Source: CAYMMX01 sp964391675
GTDB lineage: Bacteria; Cyanobacteriota; Vampirovibrionia; Gastranaerophilales; Gastranaerophilaceae
DNA: 24,903 nt
Assembly (NCBI GenBank): GCA_964391675.1
Contig: CAYMMX010000015.1
Span: 1 to 24,903 of the forward strand
Reading direction: 5' to 3'
Shown: one piece after another, positions 14,784-22,679 of the stretch
Position numbering within the stretch: position 1 is the first letter of the stretch
Layout: each line of letters begins with the position of its first letter
Notes under the pieces: model-generated
Database searches by the model: none
What the model was told of the DNA's origin: nothing
What the model saw: the letters and a program-made list of their open reading frames with translations, nothing else
Position numbers and translations under genes: made by a program

Positions 14784-17700
14784 TTATACTTTATTTTTCA
14801 TTTCATAGTAAAGTACAGGGACTACAACAAGTGTTAAAATAGTAGCCACAACGGCACCAAACATCATTGCAATTGCAAGACCCTGAAATATCGGGTCAAA
14901 CAGCATTACAAAAGAACCCACAACGACAGCTAATGCTGTCAATAATATTGGTCTAAATCTTACTAATCCTGCTTTTATTACTGCATTCTTAAGTTCATTA
15001 CCTTCTGCCATTTCAAGTTGAATAAAATCAACAAGAAGTATGGAATTTCTAACGATTATTCCTGAAAGAGCAATAAATCCTATCATTGAAGTTGCTGTAA
15101 AAAACGCATTAAATATAAGGTGTCCCGGTAATATCCCAACCAATGTCAAAGGTATCGGTGCCATAATTACAAGCGGTGTAGCAAAATCTTTGAACCAAGC
15201 GACAACAAGTACATATATAAGTACAAGTACAGCAGCAAAAGCTATCCCCATATCTCTAAATACTTGAAGTGTAATATGCCATTCCCCATCCCACTTAACA
15301 GAGTATTTATCTTCTCTATCAGCTTCAGCGATATTTAGCTGTTTAAGTTTACTTCCATCTGGTATTTTTAACTTGGAAACCAATCCCTGCATATCAAGCA
15401 CTGCGTACACAGGGCTTTCTATTTCTTTTGCTACATCACCTATAACATAAGTAACCTGTCTTTGATTTTTATGATAAATTGTTTGGTCTTGCATTCCATT
15501 TTGTTTTTTAACTAAAGCACTAAGCGGAATTAAATTACCAGTTTGACTAGGCACAGTTATGCCAGCGCCATTTATTGCAATATCTGAGCGGTACGACATA
15601 GGCATTCTAAGCATAATTTCTACAGGTTCTTTTTCTTTATCAAAATGAACAAGTCCGACTGGCATTCCTGAAATCGCAGTTGTAAGGGTTTGAGAAATTG
15701 CATCTGTATCTACACCATTCAATGCTGCTTTTTCTTTATCGGGCGCAAATGTGATTTTATTTTGAGGATCTTCCACATACCAATCAACATCAACAATGCC
15801 TTTAATTTTAGAAAAAATATCTTTAATTTGACTTGCAATCTCAACTTGCTTTTTAGAATTTGGTCCATAAATTTCTGCCACAAGAGTACTCATAACAGGA
15901 GGTCCCGGTGGAATTTCTGCTATTTTAACATTTGCGTTATATTTTTCCCCGATTTTTTGTAATTCAGGACGCATCATTTTAGCAAGTTCATGGCTTTGTT
16001 TGTGTCTTTCATGCTTGGATTTAAAATTCACCTGAATATCCGCTTCATTACTGCCTGAACGCAAGAAATAATGTCTTACAAGACCATTGAAATTATATGG
16101 AGCCGAGGTCCCAACATAAGTTTGATAATTTACAACTTCAGGAATTGTTTGGATATATTTACCGAGTTCCTGAGTTACCATAGCGGTTTGTTCAAGAGTT
16201 GTGCATTCTGGCATATCAACTATAACTTGAAGTTCACTTTTGTTATCAAACGGAAGCATCTTAAATTGAACTAGCTTTAACGGAATCAGAAGAATTGACA
16301 GAACAAGTAAACCTACAACTATTTTTATCGATTTTATACGTTTTTTTCTATCTTCGATTAATGGAGTTAGAATTTTCTTGTAATATTCAACCATTTTACC
16401 TCCAAAACCTTCATCTTGGTGGTCTCCTTTACCTTCTTTTTGGGTATTCTTAAGTACGATATAACTAAGCCAAGGACTAACTATAAAAGCAACAAGTAAT
16501 GAAAATATCATTGCAGCAGAAGCACCGATTGGAATAGGCCTCATATAAGGTCCCATTAAACCTGATACAAATGCCATTGGAAGTAAAGAGGCAACAACGG
16601 TGAATGTTGCCAAAATGGTAGGATTCCCAACTTCATTGACTGCATTTATGGCTGTTTTTATACTTGCACCTTCAATTTTAAAGTGCCTATGTATGTTTTC
16701 AACAACTACAATAGCATCATCAACCAGTATCCCTATGGAGAAAATCAATGCAAACAGAGTTACACGATTTAAAGTGTATCCTAGTAAGAAACTTACCAAA
16801 AGCGTTAAGGCAAGGGTTACAGGCACAGCAACGGCAACTACTATTGCTTCTTTTCTGCCTAAGAAAAAGGCAATTAAAAGAATAACAGAAATAGTTGCAA
16901 TTAACATGTGACTCAATAATTCATCTGATTTTTCTTTTGCCGTTTCTCCGTAATTCCTAGTAATTGAAACGTTCACTACAGATGGAATTATATCCCCCTT
17001 AAGATTTTCAATTTTTTGCAAAACCCGATGAGCAGTATTGGTGGCATTAGTTCCTTTTTTCTTTGAAAGTGTAATCGTAATTGCTTCATTACTTCCATTT
17101 TTTCTATCATAATTAAATACGTAGTTTACAGGTTCTTGAGCTGTGTCTTGAATATCAGCAACGCTTTTTAAATAAATAGGAGCCCCATTTGCCGAAACAA
17201 CCAAGTCGCCAACTTCGTTTGAATCTTTTAAAAAACCACCTGTATCTACTATAAATTCTTTATTCCCTGATGAAGCTTTTCCAGAATTTAGCATGAAATT
17301 TGATTTTTGAAGTGATTGGATAAGTTGAAAGGTACTTAAATTGTAGCCATTTAATCTTGCAGGATCGAACATGACTTTAACTTGTCTTTTTTGCCCACCT
17401 ATAATATTCACTTCTGAAACATCAGAGTCTTTTCTAAGCTCATCAGCAACCTCAGCACCAATTCTTCTTAGCTCATAGCCTGAATAATAATTACTTTTAG
17501 AAGAAAGAGTTAAAGCTAAAATCGGCACGTCATCAATCGAACGCATTTTTATAAGTGGTTGGGACACCCCGTGAGGGATTCTGTCATAGTTTGACTGAAG
17601 TTTATTGCATAATTTTACAATACTATCTTCTGCGTTTTGTCCTACATAATAGCGTACAATTGTTAAATTCATCCCCGGTTTTATGATTGAATATACATAC

Positions 17701-17975
17701 TCCACGCCGGGTATTTCAGATATTAATTGCTCCATTGGTTTTGTGACACGAGCTTCAACTTCTTGAGCTGTTGCACCTGGATATTGAACAAAGATATCTG
17801 CCATAGGTACAACAATCTGAGGTTCTTCCTCTCTTGGTGTTACAACCGTTGCAAAAAACCCTAAAATTATTGATGCCAAAATTATCAAAGGAGTTAATTT
17901 TGATTGAATAAACGCCTCTGCGATTTTGCCAGAGATGCCTAATTTTTCTTTATTATTTTCTTCATTATTTGTCAT
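14784..17975 (-). CDS. RND efflux permease
   Basis: This 1063-residue protein matches the length and layout of inner-membrane RND permeases, with an N-terminal helix, two large periplasmic loops and twelve helices. The TM4 proton-relay motif is GILVDDAIVV with D419 and D420, the form typical of drug/hydrophobe pumps rather than heavy-metal pumps. In TM10 the lysine of AcrB-type pumps (GLSAKNAIL) is replaced by Arg976 (SGIIVRNSILL). The start has GGAGC 9 nt upstream. It overlaps the membrane-fusion gene by 11 nt and forms a tripartite pump with the two upstream genes, exporting a substrate from the inner membrane or periplasm across the outer membrane. The substrate is not predictable. The neighbouring ArsR and thioredoxin genes hint at redox or thiol-reactive stress. 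Confidence 0.95.
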   Translation of the reverse strand: MTNNEENNKEKLGISGKIAEAFIQSKLTPLIILASIILGFFATVVTPREEEPQIVVPMADIFVQYPGATAQEVEARVTKPMEQLISEIPGVEYVYSIIKPGMNLTIVRYYVGQNAEDSIVKLCNKLQSNYDRIPHGVSQPLIKMRSIDDVPILALTLSSKSNYYSGYELRRIGAEVADELRKDSDVSEVNIIGGQKRQVKVMFDPARLNGYNLSTFQLIQSLQKSNFMLNSGKASSGNKEFIVDTGGFLKDSNEVGDLVVSANGAPIYLKSVADIQDTAQEPVNYVFNYDRKNGSNEAITITLSKKKGTNATNTAHRVLQKIENLKGDIIPSVVNVSITRNYGETAKEKSDELLSHMLIATISVILLIAFFLGRKEAIVVAVAVPVTLALTLLVSFLLGYTLNRVTLFALIFSIGILVDDAIVVVENIHRHFKIEGASIKTAINAVNEVGNPTILATFTVVASLLPMAFVSGLMGPYMRPIPIGASAAMIFSLLVAFIVSPWLSYIVLKNTQKEGKGDHQDEGFGGKMVEYYKKILTPLIEDRKKRIKSIKIVVGLLVLSILLIPLKLVQFKMLPFDNKSELQVIVDMPECTTLEQTAMVTQELGKYIQTIPEVVNYQTYVGTSAPYNFNGLVRHYFLRSGSNEADIQVNFKSKHERHKQSHELAKMMRPELQKIGEKYNANVKIAEIPPGPPVMSTLVAEIYGPNSKKQVEIASQIKDIFSKIKGIVDVDWYVEDPQNKITFAPDKEKAALNGVDTDAISQTLTTAISGMPVGLVHFDKEKEPVEIMLRMPMSYRSDIAINGAGITVPSQTGNLIPLSALVKKQNGMQDQTIYHKNQRQVTYVIGDVAKEIESPVYAVLDMQGLVSKLKIPDGSKLKQLNIAEADREDKYSVKWDGEWHITLQVFRDMGIAFAAVLVLIYVLVVAWFKDFATPLVIMAPIPLTLVGILPGHLIFNAFFTATSMIGFIALSGIIVRNSILLVDFIQLEMAEGNELKNAVIKAGLVRFRPILLTALAVVVGSFVMLFDPIFQGLAIAMMFGAVVATILTLVVVPVLYYEMKNKV

Positions 17976-19059
17976 TAATTTTTGCTCCGTCTATCACTTT
18001 TTCTACCCCAGTAGTAATAATCTTGTCTCCATCCGTTAATCCTGACAATATTTCTATGTTGCCGCCATAATTTTTTCCCGTTCTTATTAGTCTATATGAA
18101 ATTACATTTTCATTATCAACCGCATAAACTCCTGTTAGTTCACCTTTTTGAACAACAGCAGCTTTTGGAACAGTTATCGTATCTTTTTTAGAAACAGGAA
18201 TATTAATCTTGGCAAACTGCCCCCCAGCTAAACCCGCAATATCAACTTTTACCTTGAAAGTTCTAGTCGTTGGGTCAATATATTTTACAACTTTTGTTAT
18301 TTTTCTTTTAAAGGTTTTATTACCTATTTCAAGTGTAGCCTCTTGACCTTCTTTAACCTTACCTAAATAACTTTCGTCAATATTAGCAACTATTTCAGAC
18401 CTCAAGCCACCTTTGTCTTCTGCTTCAATAGTAAGCATGGGTTGCCCTTGAATTGCAGTTGAGCCTAAGTCAATATTCCTTTGAATAACAATACCTGAAA
18501 CTGGAGCAGTTACTCTTGCATAACTTTGGAAAACTTGAACTTCACCTAGTCCTGCTCTTGCTTGTTGAACTCCAGCTTGAGCTCTTTGATATTCCAACGC
18601 TGCAACATTTTTTTGAGTTGTATATTGGTCAAATTCTTGTTTGGTAATAACTTTTTCATCATACAAATTTTTATATCTTTGATAAGTTCTGGCTGCCATT
18701 TTGGCGTTTTGGGCAGCAGAACTTGCAGCCATTTGCGCAGCTTTTATTCCTGCGTAAGCTCCTGATGCTTTTTGAGATAAATCTCTAGCATCAATAGTCA
18801 AAAGCAATTGTCCTTTTTTAACATAGTCTCCTTCTTGCACTGCAATTGATGTAACTTTGCCTGTAAGCATTGAAGCTACAACACTATTTGTTTTAGCTTT
18901 AACTGTAGCGGAGGTTGTATAAAAACTATCAACAGACTTTTTGCTCACTGTTTCAACCTGAACATCAGAAATTAGAGGGTGTTCAACATTATCCGAATGT
19001 TTTGTGCACCCTGTAGAAATAAACATTATTAATGCCATTATTAATAGTACTCTTTTCAT
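17965..19059 (-). CDS. RND membrane fusion protein, probable lipoprotein
   Basis: This 364-residue protein has a short N-terminal signal with C18 in ISTGC, a passable lipobox, so it is likely lipid-anchored to the inner membrane. The order of parts is normal. A biotinyl-lipoyl half is VVASMLTGKVTSIAVQEGDYVKKGQLL, a coiled-coil hairpin spans about residues 95-165 (AAQMAASSAAQNAKMAARTY...), and the other lipoyl half is VTAPVSGIVIQRNIDLGS. Beta-barrel and membrane-proximal domains follow. Its start shares one base with the TolC-like gene stop, and its end overlaps the permease start by 11 nt. The protein bridges permease and outer-membrane channel. Confidence 0.93.
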   Translation of the reverse strand: MKRVLLIMALIMFISTGCTKHSDNVEHPLISDVQVETVSKKSVDSFYTTSATVKAKTNSVVASMLTGKVTSIAVQEGDYVKKGQLLLTIDARDLSQKASGAYAGIKAAQMAASSAAQNAKMAARTYQRYKNLYDEKVITKQEFDQYTTQKNVAALEYQRAQAGVQQARAGLGEVQVFQSYARVTAPVSGIVIQRNIDLGSTAIQGQPMLTIEAEDKGGLRSEIVANIDESYLGKVKEGQEATLEIGNKTFKRKITKVVKYIDPTTRTFKVKVDIAGLAGGQFAKINIPVSKKDTITVPKAAVVQKGELTGVYAVDNENVISYRLIRTGKNYGGNIEILSGLTDGDKIITTGVEKVIDGAKINDK

Positions 19060-20426
19060 TATTTACCCTCACTTAATTTTAATTCTTCTCTAAGCACTCC
19101 ACTTTCAAAGTATAAAGTTATCAATTGTGCTTTTAATTCATTACTGCTTTTAACCAAATTTGCTCTTGCTCTATCTAAATTCGTTTGAGAATCTAAAACA
19201 TCTACAAAAGGAGAAATGGATGCTTTCCATCTTTTAGTTACAAGTCTGTTACCTTCTTCTGCCGATGTCAGTGCAATTTGAGCTAGCTCATAGTTTTTAT
19301 TCGCTTCTTGAACACTAACAAAAGACTCAAATACTTTAAAATCAATAGCATTTTTTAAGCTTTCCAGATAGAATTGGGCCTCTTTTACCTTATTATTAGC
19401 TTTTTTGGTTTCATAATTTCTTTTCATCCCGTCAAAAGCATCCCAATGTAAAAATGCTCCTGCTATGTAGTTGTTGCCCTCAGCACCGAATGGATAACTA
19501 TTGTTGTATAAATTATATGAAGCATTTAGGTTTAATGCAGGGAACCAATCTGCTTGAGCTAATCTTACACCGTTTTTAGCATTTTCAACATTGATTTCTA
19601 AGGCTCTTAAGTCATTTCTTTGTGGCATATAACTTTTGTAATAGTCTATTGCCTTTAAATCTAATACAGGAGTTACATTAGATATTTCAATTGATTGTTT
19701 TGTGCCAAGCAAAAATCCTAATGACCTTTTAGCTACGCTTAAATTTTTATTTGCAGTTACAAGTCTTTGTTCAGCTTCTGATACTTCTGTTTTGGCTCTT
19801 AAAACATCCGAATAAAGCCCTAATTCACTTTTATATCTAACATTTGCAATTCTCAAATGTTCGCTTGCATCCTTTAAACCTTGCTGTGCAACTTTTACAT
19901 ATTCTTGTGCCGTTCCGATTTGCAAATAGTTTTGAGCTACATTTTTGATAAGTTCTTCCTGTTTTCTAATATATACATAGCCATTTGCACTATATTGAGC
20001 CTTTGCCATTTTTAAAGCAACCAAAGAAGGTTTATTAAATACAGGGATTTCAATTAATCCGTAGGTCAAAAAGTTTGTTATATTTCCAGGACTGTTAAAA
20101 GTTCCAGGTGCTCCTGCAAAATCAGCAGAAGATAACCTTGTCTGATTTAACTTCAAAGCAAATACTTGAGAAGGGTTGTTGGTTGTTACAAAATCTTCCC
20201 CCACTCTGACTTTTGGGATTAAATAACTTCTTGAAATTCCAATATCTTTTTCAGAAGCAGACAAAGCTTCTTTCATACCCATTAGTTCTTGATTATTTTC
20301 AAGAGCAATTATGATTGCTTCTTTAAAATCGATTGGGCGCTGAGAAACTTCAGCATTTATCCCCTCGGCAAAAACTTTCATACCGATTAAAAAAACTATT
20401 AAAGCTATGAAAAATATCTTTTTCAT
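19059..20426 (-). CDS. TolC-like outer membrane efflux protein
   Basis: This 455-residue protein has a signal peptide ending near VFAEG (residue 22). It shows the TolC/OEP two-repeat pattern, with long helices starting IDFKEAIIIALENNQELMGM and a second block PQRNDLRALEINVENAKNGVRLA. It trimerises into a channel through the outer membrane and periplasm, and is the export duct of the pump encoded by the next two genes. Length is usual for the family. It lies 21 nt after the ArsR gene and overlaps the fusion-protein gene by one base. Its presence is the main evidence for an outer membrane in this organism. Confidence 0.93.
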   Translation of the reverse strand: MKKIFFIALIVFLIGMKVFAEGINAEVSQRPIDFKEAIIIALENNQELMGMKEALSASEKDIGISRSYLIPKVRVGEDFVTTNNPSQVFALKLNQTRLSSADFAGAPGTFNSPGNITNFLTYGLIEIPVFNKPSLVALKMAKAQYSANGYVYIRKQEELIKNVAQNYLQIGTAQEYVKVAQQGLKDASEHLRIANVRYKSELGLYSDVLRAKTEVSEAEQRLVTANKNLSVAKRSLGFLLGTKQSIEISNVTPVLDLKAIDYYKSYMPQRNDLRALEINVENAKNGVRLAQADWFPALNLNASYNLYNNSYPFGAEGNNYIAGAFLHWDAFDGMKRNYETKKANNKVKEAQFYLESLKNAIDFKVFESFVSVQEANKNYELAQIALTSAEEGNRLVTKRWKASISPFVDVLDSQTNLDRARANLVKSSNELKAQLITLYFESGVLREELKLSEGK

Positions 20427-20447
20427 TGATTCATCCTTAACAACATC

Positions 20448-20714
20448 CTATTTTAACGAATTTATTATTTTTTCGGTTTGTTCATCAACAACTCTATAAC
20501 AAATTTGAGTACCTTTTCTATAACCTTCAATTATACCTGCATTTTTTAATATAGTAAGGTGCTGTGAAACATTAGATTGAGCAAGTCCAAGCTTTTCTGC
20601 CATTAAGTTCACATTGCATTCTTTCTTTTCAAGTAATCCCATTACTATTTTTAATCTCGTTTCACAAGCAAGTGCCTTAAACATATTTACTATTTTTGCC
20701 ATTTCAGTTGCCAT
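20448..20714 (-). CDS. ArsR-family regulator of the efflux operon
   Basis: An 88-residue protein, start chosen at the ATG at 20712-20714 with GAGG about 7 nt upstream. A 4-residue longer frame lacks a ribosome site. The winged helix is complete: MFKALACETRLKIVMGLL, then LMAEKLGLAQSNVSQHLTILK as recognition helix, and GIIEGYRKGTQICYRV as wing. The alpha3 metal box ELCVCDL of ArsR/CadC is reduced to KECNVNL, with only one Cys. Its three Cys (C17, C33, C72) could instead make a thiol or redox switch, as in SqrR/BigR-type sensors. It lies between thioredoxin and the pump genes and probably represses the whole operon through the dyad at 21120-21139. Confidence 0.88.
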   Translation of the reverse strand: MATEMAKIVNMFKALACETRLKIVMGLLEKKECNVNLMAEKLGLAQSNVSQHLTILKNAGIIEGYRKGTQICYRVVDEQTEKIINSLK

Positions 20715-20770
20715 GCTGAACCTCACAATCTTTTGCTGTTTTTAAAAATAATTGAAACATTTACTTCCTC

Positions 20771-21091
20771 CTATATATATTTTTCTATTATTTGAGCAAG
20801 CTGACTTTTTGAGTGTAATCCGACAAGTCTTTCAACTACTTGTCCATCTTGAAAAACCAAAAGAGCAGGAATGCTTGAAATACCAAACTCGGCTGCTTTA
20901 ATTTTTCCCTCATCAACGTTCATTTTACCTATTCTGGCTTTACCTGAATAATCTTTTGCAATTTCATCCATAATTGGAAGTTGTTTTCTGCATGGACCAC
21001 ACCAAGTAGCATAGAAATCAACCAATACAGGTTGCGTACTTCTTTTTACTTCTGAGTCGAAGTTAACATCATTTAATTCTATTGTATTCAT
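20771..21091 (-). CDS. Thioredoxin
   Basis: This 106-residue protein has the active site WCGPC (W30, C31, C34), the cis-proline in SSIPALL (P75) and the substrate-groove sequence VERLVGLHSKSQL. It has no signal peptide, so it acts in the cytoplasm as a dithiol reductant. AAGGAGG lies 7 nt before the ATG. It is the first gene after the promoter at 21136-21163 and lies 56 nt from the ArsR gene, so it is the leader of the efflux operon. A reductant at the head of a drug-efflux operon is uncommon. It could recycle the peroxiredoxin encoded 630 nt away, or reduce the ArsR regulator. Confidence 0.95.
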   Translation of the reverse strand: MNTIELNDVNFDSEVKRSTQPVLVDFYATWCGPCRKQLPIMDEIAKDYSGKARIGKMNVDEGKIKAAEFGISSIPALLVFQDGQVVERLVGLHSKSQLAQIIEKYI

Positions 21092-21119
21092 AGTGACCTC
21101 CTTATTTTAATATATTCGC

Positions 21120-21139
21120 ATATTCTAATATTAGCATAT
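21120..21139. promoter_or_regulatory. Imperfect palindrome over the start site, candidate ArsR operator
   Basis: ATATTCTAATATTAGCATAT is a 20-bp dyad with one mismatched pair, centred near 21129.5. It overlaps the -10 box and the expected start site of the minus-strand promoter. CATATT also repeats at 21119, 21135 and 21143. The position fits repression by the downstream ArsR-family protein. Confidence 0.5.
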
Positions 21140-21163
21140 TAACATATTTTAAATAAAAGTCAA
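21136..21163 (-). promoter_or_regulatory. Promoter of the thioredoxin-arsR-efflux operon
   Basis: On the minus strand TTGACT (complement of 21158-21163) and TAATAT (complement of 21136-21141) are separated by 16 nt. Transcription would start near 21129, within the candidate operator. Confidence 0.5.
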
Positions 21164-21239
21164 GTCCCCACATGAATATTGAATAGAATTATTTTGAATC
21201 AATTTCTGATAAGTGCCATTATTATCAGGAATACAGGGT

Positions 21240-21626
21240 TTATTTATTATTTTCTTCTAGAAAAACTTCGCAATTTTGGCAAGATTTTTCGCAAGTGCGT
21301 TGAGAAAATTCCCAACACCTTCTTTTTTTACCACATAATTCTCTACATTTTTGACGCTTTTCCATACTGCAATCTTTTAACTTCCAACAAGGAGTATATT
21401 CTAGTAATTTTTTAATTCCGGGAATGCTTAAATTTTCTTCATGAATTAATTTTCTTAAACATTCTATTCTTACTAAATCATTTTTTGAATACAAACGCTT
21501 TCCTCCACTTCTTTGTGGCGCAATCAATCCTTCTGCTTCATAAATTCTTAGAGTGCGAGGGTGCACATCTAAAATCTTTGAAGCAACTCCTATCGAATAT
21601 ACAGCTAAATCATCATCAAATTCCAT
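21240..21626 (-). CDS. MerR-family regulator with C-terminal two-CW Cys motif (copy 1)
   Basis: This 128-residue protein has an N-terminal MerR winged helix (about 9-75: YSIGVASKILDVHPRTLRIY, LIAPQRSGGKRLYSKNDLV), close to the HspR type. A Cys-rich tail follows, with CWKLKDC (80-86), C94, C98, and CWEFSQRTCEKSCQNC (104-119). Two CW motifs with these trailing Cys match the 'two-CW domain' found in many anaerobes. With eight Cys it probably binds Zn or an iron-sulfur cluster, or forms redox-sensitive disulfides. The ribosome site is GAGGT. It lies between the peroxiredoxin gene and the thioredoxin operon on the same strand. It aligns without gaps to the second MerR of this window, 75 of 128 positions identical by hand count. 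Confidence 0.9.
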   Translation of the reverse strand: MEFDDDLAVYSIGVASKILDVHPRTLRIYEAEGLIAPQRSGGKRLYSKNDLVRIECLRKLIHEENLSIPGIKKLLEYTPCWKLKDCSMEKRQKCRELCGKKRRCWEFSQRTCEKSCQNCEVFLEENNK

Positions 21627-21643
21627 TTTTACCTCTTTTAAGG

Positions 21644-21649
21644 ATTATA
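21644..21649 (-). promoter_or_regulatory. -10 box of merR copy 1
   Basis: On the minus strand the sequence is TATAAT, about 17 nt upstream of the ATG. The -35 region is T-rich without a good match, which would suit a regulated promoter. The palindrome at 21670-21703 lies just upstream. Confidence 0.45.
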
Positions 21650-21669
21650 ACCTAAAAAAGAAATATAGA

Positions 21670-21703
21670 AAATGACCTGACAATTAAATTTGTCAGGTCA
21701 TTT
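21670..21703 (-). terminator. Hairpin behind the peroxiredoxin gene; also operator-like
   Basis: The perfect 14-bp stem AAATGACCTGACAA/TTGTCAGGTCATTT (21670-21683/21690-21703) has a 6-nt loop. It begins 16 nt after the peroxiredoxin stop, and the minus strand continues into a T-rich run, so it can serve as terminator. Its centre CCTGACAATT/TTGTCAGG resembles the palindrome before merR copy 2 and lies at a similar distance (about 60 nt) from the merR start. It may therefore double as a MerR operator. Confidence 0.55.
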
Positions 21704-21719
21704 CTTTTTTGTTTATAAT

Positions 21720-22370
21720 TTATAAATTCTTATAACTAAACCACCAATCGTAATTATCAAATTCACAAGCACGTTTTTTAGAACCTTCAACATCTGTTGG
21801 AGGTGGAATAATTACTTTGTTACCAATTAAGTCATTATTGGGCCAATCTGCCGGCATTGCAACTTTGTTTTCGTCAGATGTTTTAATCGCTTTAACAGCA
21901 CGAACTATTTCATCCATATTTCTGCCTATTTCTTGCGGATAATAAATTATTGCTCTGATTTTGCCCTCGGGATCGCAGATAAAAACGGCTCTTACAGTAT
22001 TCGTGCCTTTTCCCGGGTGCAACAATCCAATTTTGTTTGCAATAGTATCACTTGCAGCAATAACAGGAAACGTAATTTCAATATCAAGTTTTTCTTTTAT
22101 CCATTCAATCCATTTTATATGAGAAAATACTTGATCGACCGATAAACCAATCAACTTGCAGTCAAGCTCATCAAATTGTTTAATTCTTTTTTGAAAAGCA
22201 ACAAATTCTGTTGTGCAAACAGGTGTAAAGTCGGCAGGATGACTGAATAACACAAAATAATGACCTTTGAAATCTTGCGGAATATTCATTTTGCCTTGTG
22301 TGGTTTGCACTGTCATTTCAGGGAAAATATCTCCTAAAAGAGGGATAGAAGGTTGATTTTGTTCCGTCAT
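21720..22370 (-). CDS. 1-Cys/Prx6-type peroxiredoxin
   Basis: This 216-residue protein has the peroxidatic site PADFTPVCTTEF (P45, T49, C52) and the partner Arg128 in TVRAVF. The C-terminal extension KKRACEFDNYDWWFSYKNL is typical of archaeal and Prx6-like enzymes. It reduces hydrogen peroxide and alkyl peroxides, and Cys52 is then recycled. C202 is retained, but the usual second C-terminal Cys in DWWFCYK is Ser212 here, so recycling must use C202 or an external thiol such as the nearby thioredoxin. The start has AAGGAGC upstream. The promoter region holds a perfect TTAACAAT/ATTGTTAA dyad. Confidence 0.94.
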   Translation of the reverse strand: MTEQNQPSIPLLGDIFPEMTVQTTQGKMNIPQDFKGHYFVLFSHPADFTPVCTTEFVAFQKRIKQFDELDCKLIGLSVDQVFSHIKWIEWIKEKLDIEITFPVIAASDTIANKIGLLHPGKGTNTVRAVFICDPEGKIRAIIYYPQEIGRNMDEIVRAVKAIKTSDENKVAMPADWPNNDLIGNKVIIPPPTDVEGSKKRACEFDNYDWWFSYKNL

Positions 22371-22388
22371 AAATTGCTCCTTATTTTA

Positions 22389-22408
22389 TTAACAATTATG
22401 ATTGTTAA
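22389..22408. promoter_or_regulatory. Dyad upstream of the peroxiredoxin gene
   Basis: TTAACAAT (22389-22396), 4 nt, ATTGTTAA (22401-22408) is a perfect inverted pair. It lies 19 nt before the minus-strand start codon, in the leader or promoter of the peroxiredoxin gene, and fits a repressor operator. A minus-strand TATAAT (complement of about 22428-22433) is upstream. Confidence 0.45.
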
Positions 22409-22499
22409 CTAACAAAATAAAATTAACATTATACTAATAGGGAATGTTTTAAAATAAAATCCTTTTTAATATTACATTGTTATAAAAAAGGAGAAATTC

Positions 22500-22679
22500 A
22501 TGAAAGTAGAAATTATGGAGACTTGTACAGGTTGCGGTCTATGTGAATCAATTAACAGTGATGTTTTTAAGGTAAATGGTATGGCCAAAGTTCATAACGG
22601 TCATATTCAAGGTAATGAAAAAGATTGTAGAGAAGCTGCATTACAATGTCCTGTCGGTGCAATTATAATTAATGAATAA
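22500..22679 (+). CDS. Single [4Fe-4S] ferredoxin
   Basis: A 59-residue protein starting MKVEIMETCTGCGLC. Ligands C9, C12, C15 (CxxCxxC) and C50 (in QCPVGAI) bind one [4Fe-4S] cluster. An extra C43 lies close to where single-cluster ferredoxins of the Thermotoga type may form a disulfide. A Gly/His loop (VHNGHIQGNEKDC) replaces the second cluster. AAGGAG lies 7 nt upstream of the ATG. It is a low-potential electron carrier, maybe for the Fe-S proteins around it. The stop codon directly abuts the stop codon of the convergent IscU-like gene, with no terminator between. Confidence 0.92.
   Translation: MKVEIMETCTGCGLCESINSDVFKVNGMAKVHNGHIQGNEKDCREAALQCPVGAIIINE

Noticed and set aside
15040..16911. 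Several plus-strand open frames of 67-103 codons opposite the RND permease gene
   Set aside because: They lack ribosome sites and family motifs, and the minus-strand frame codes for a clear full-length RND protein. They are shadows.
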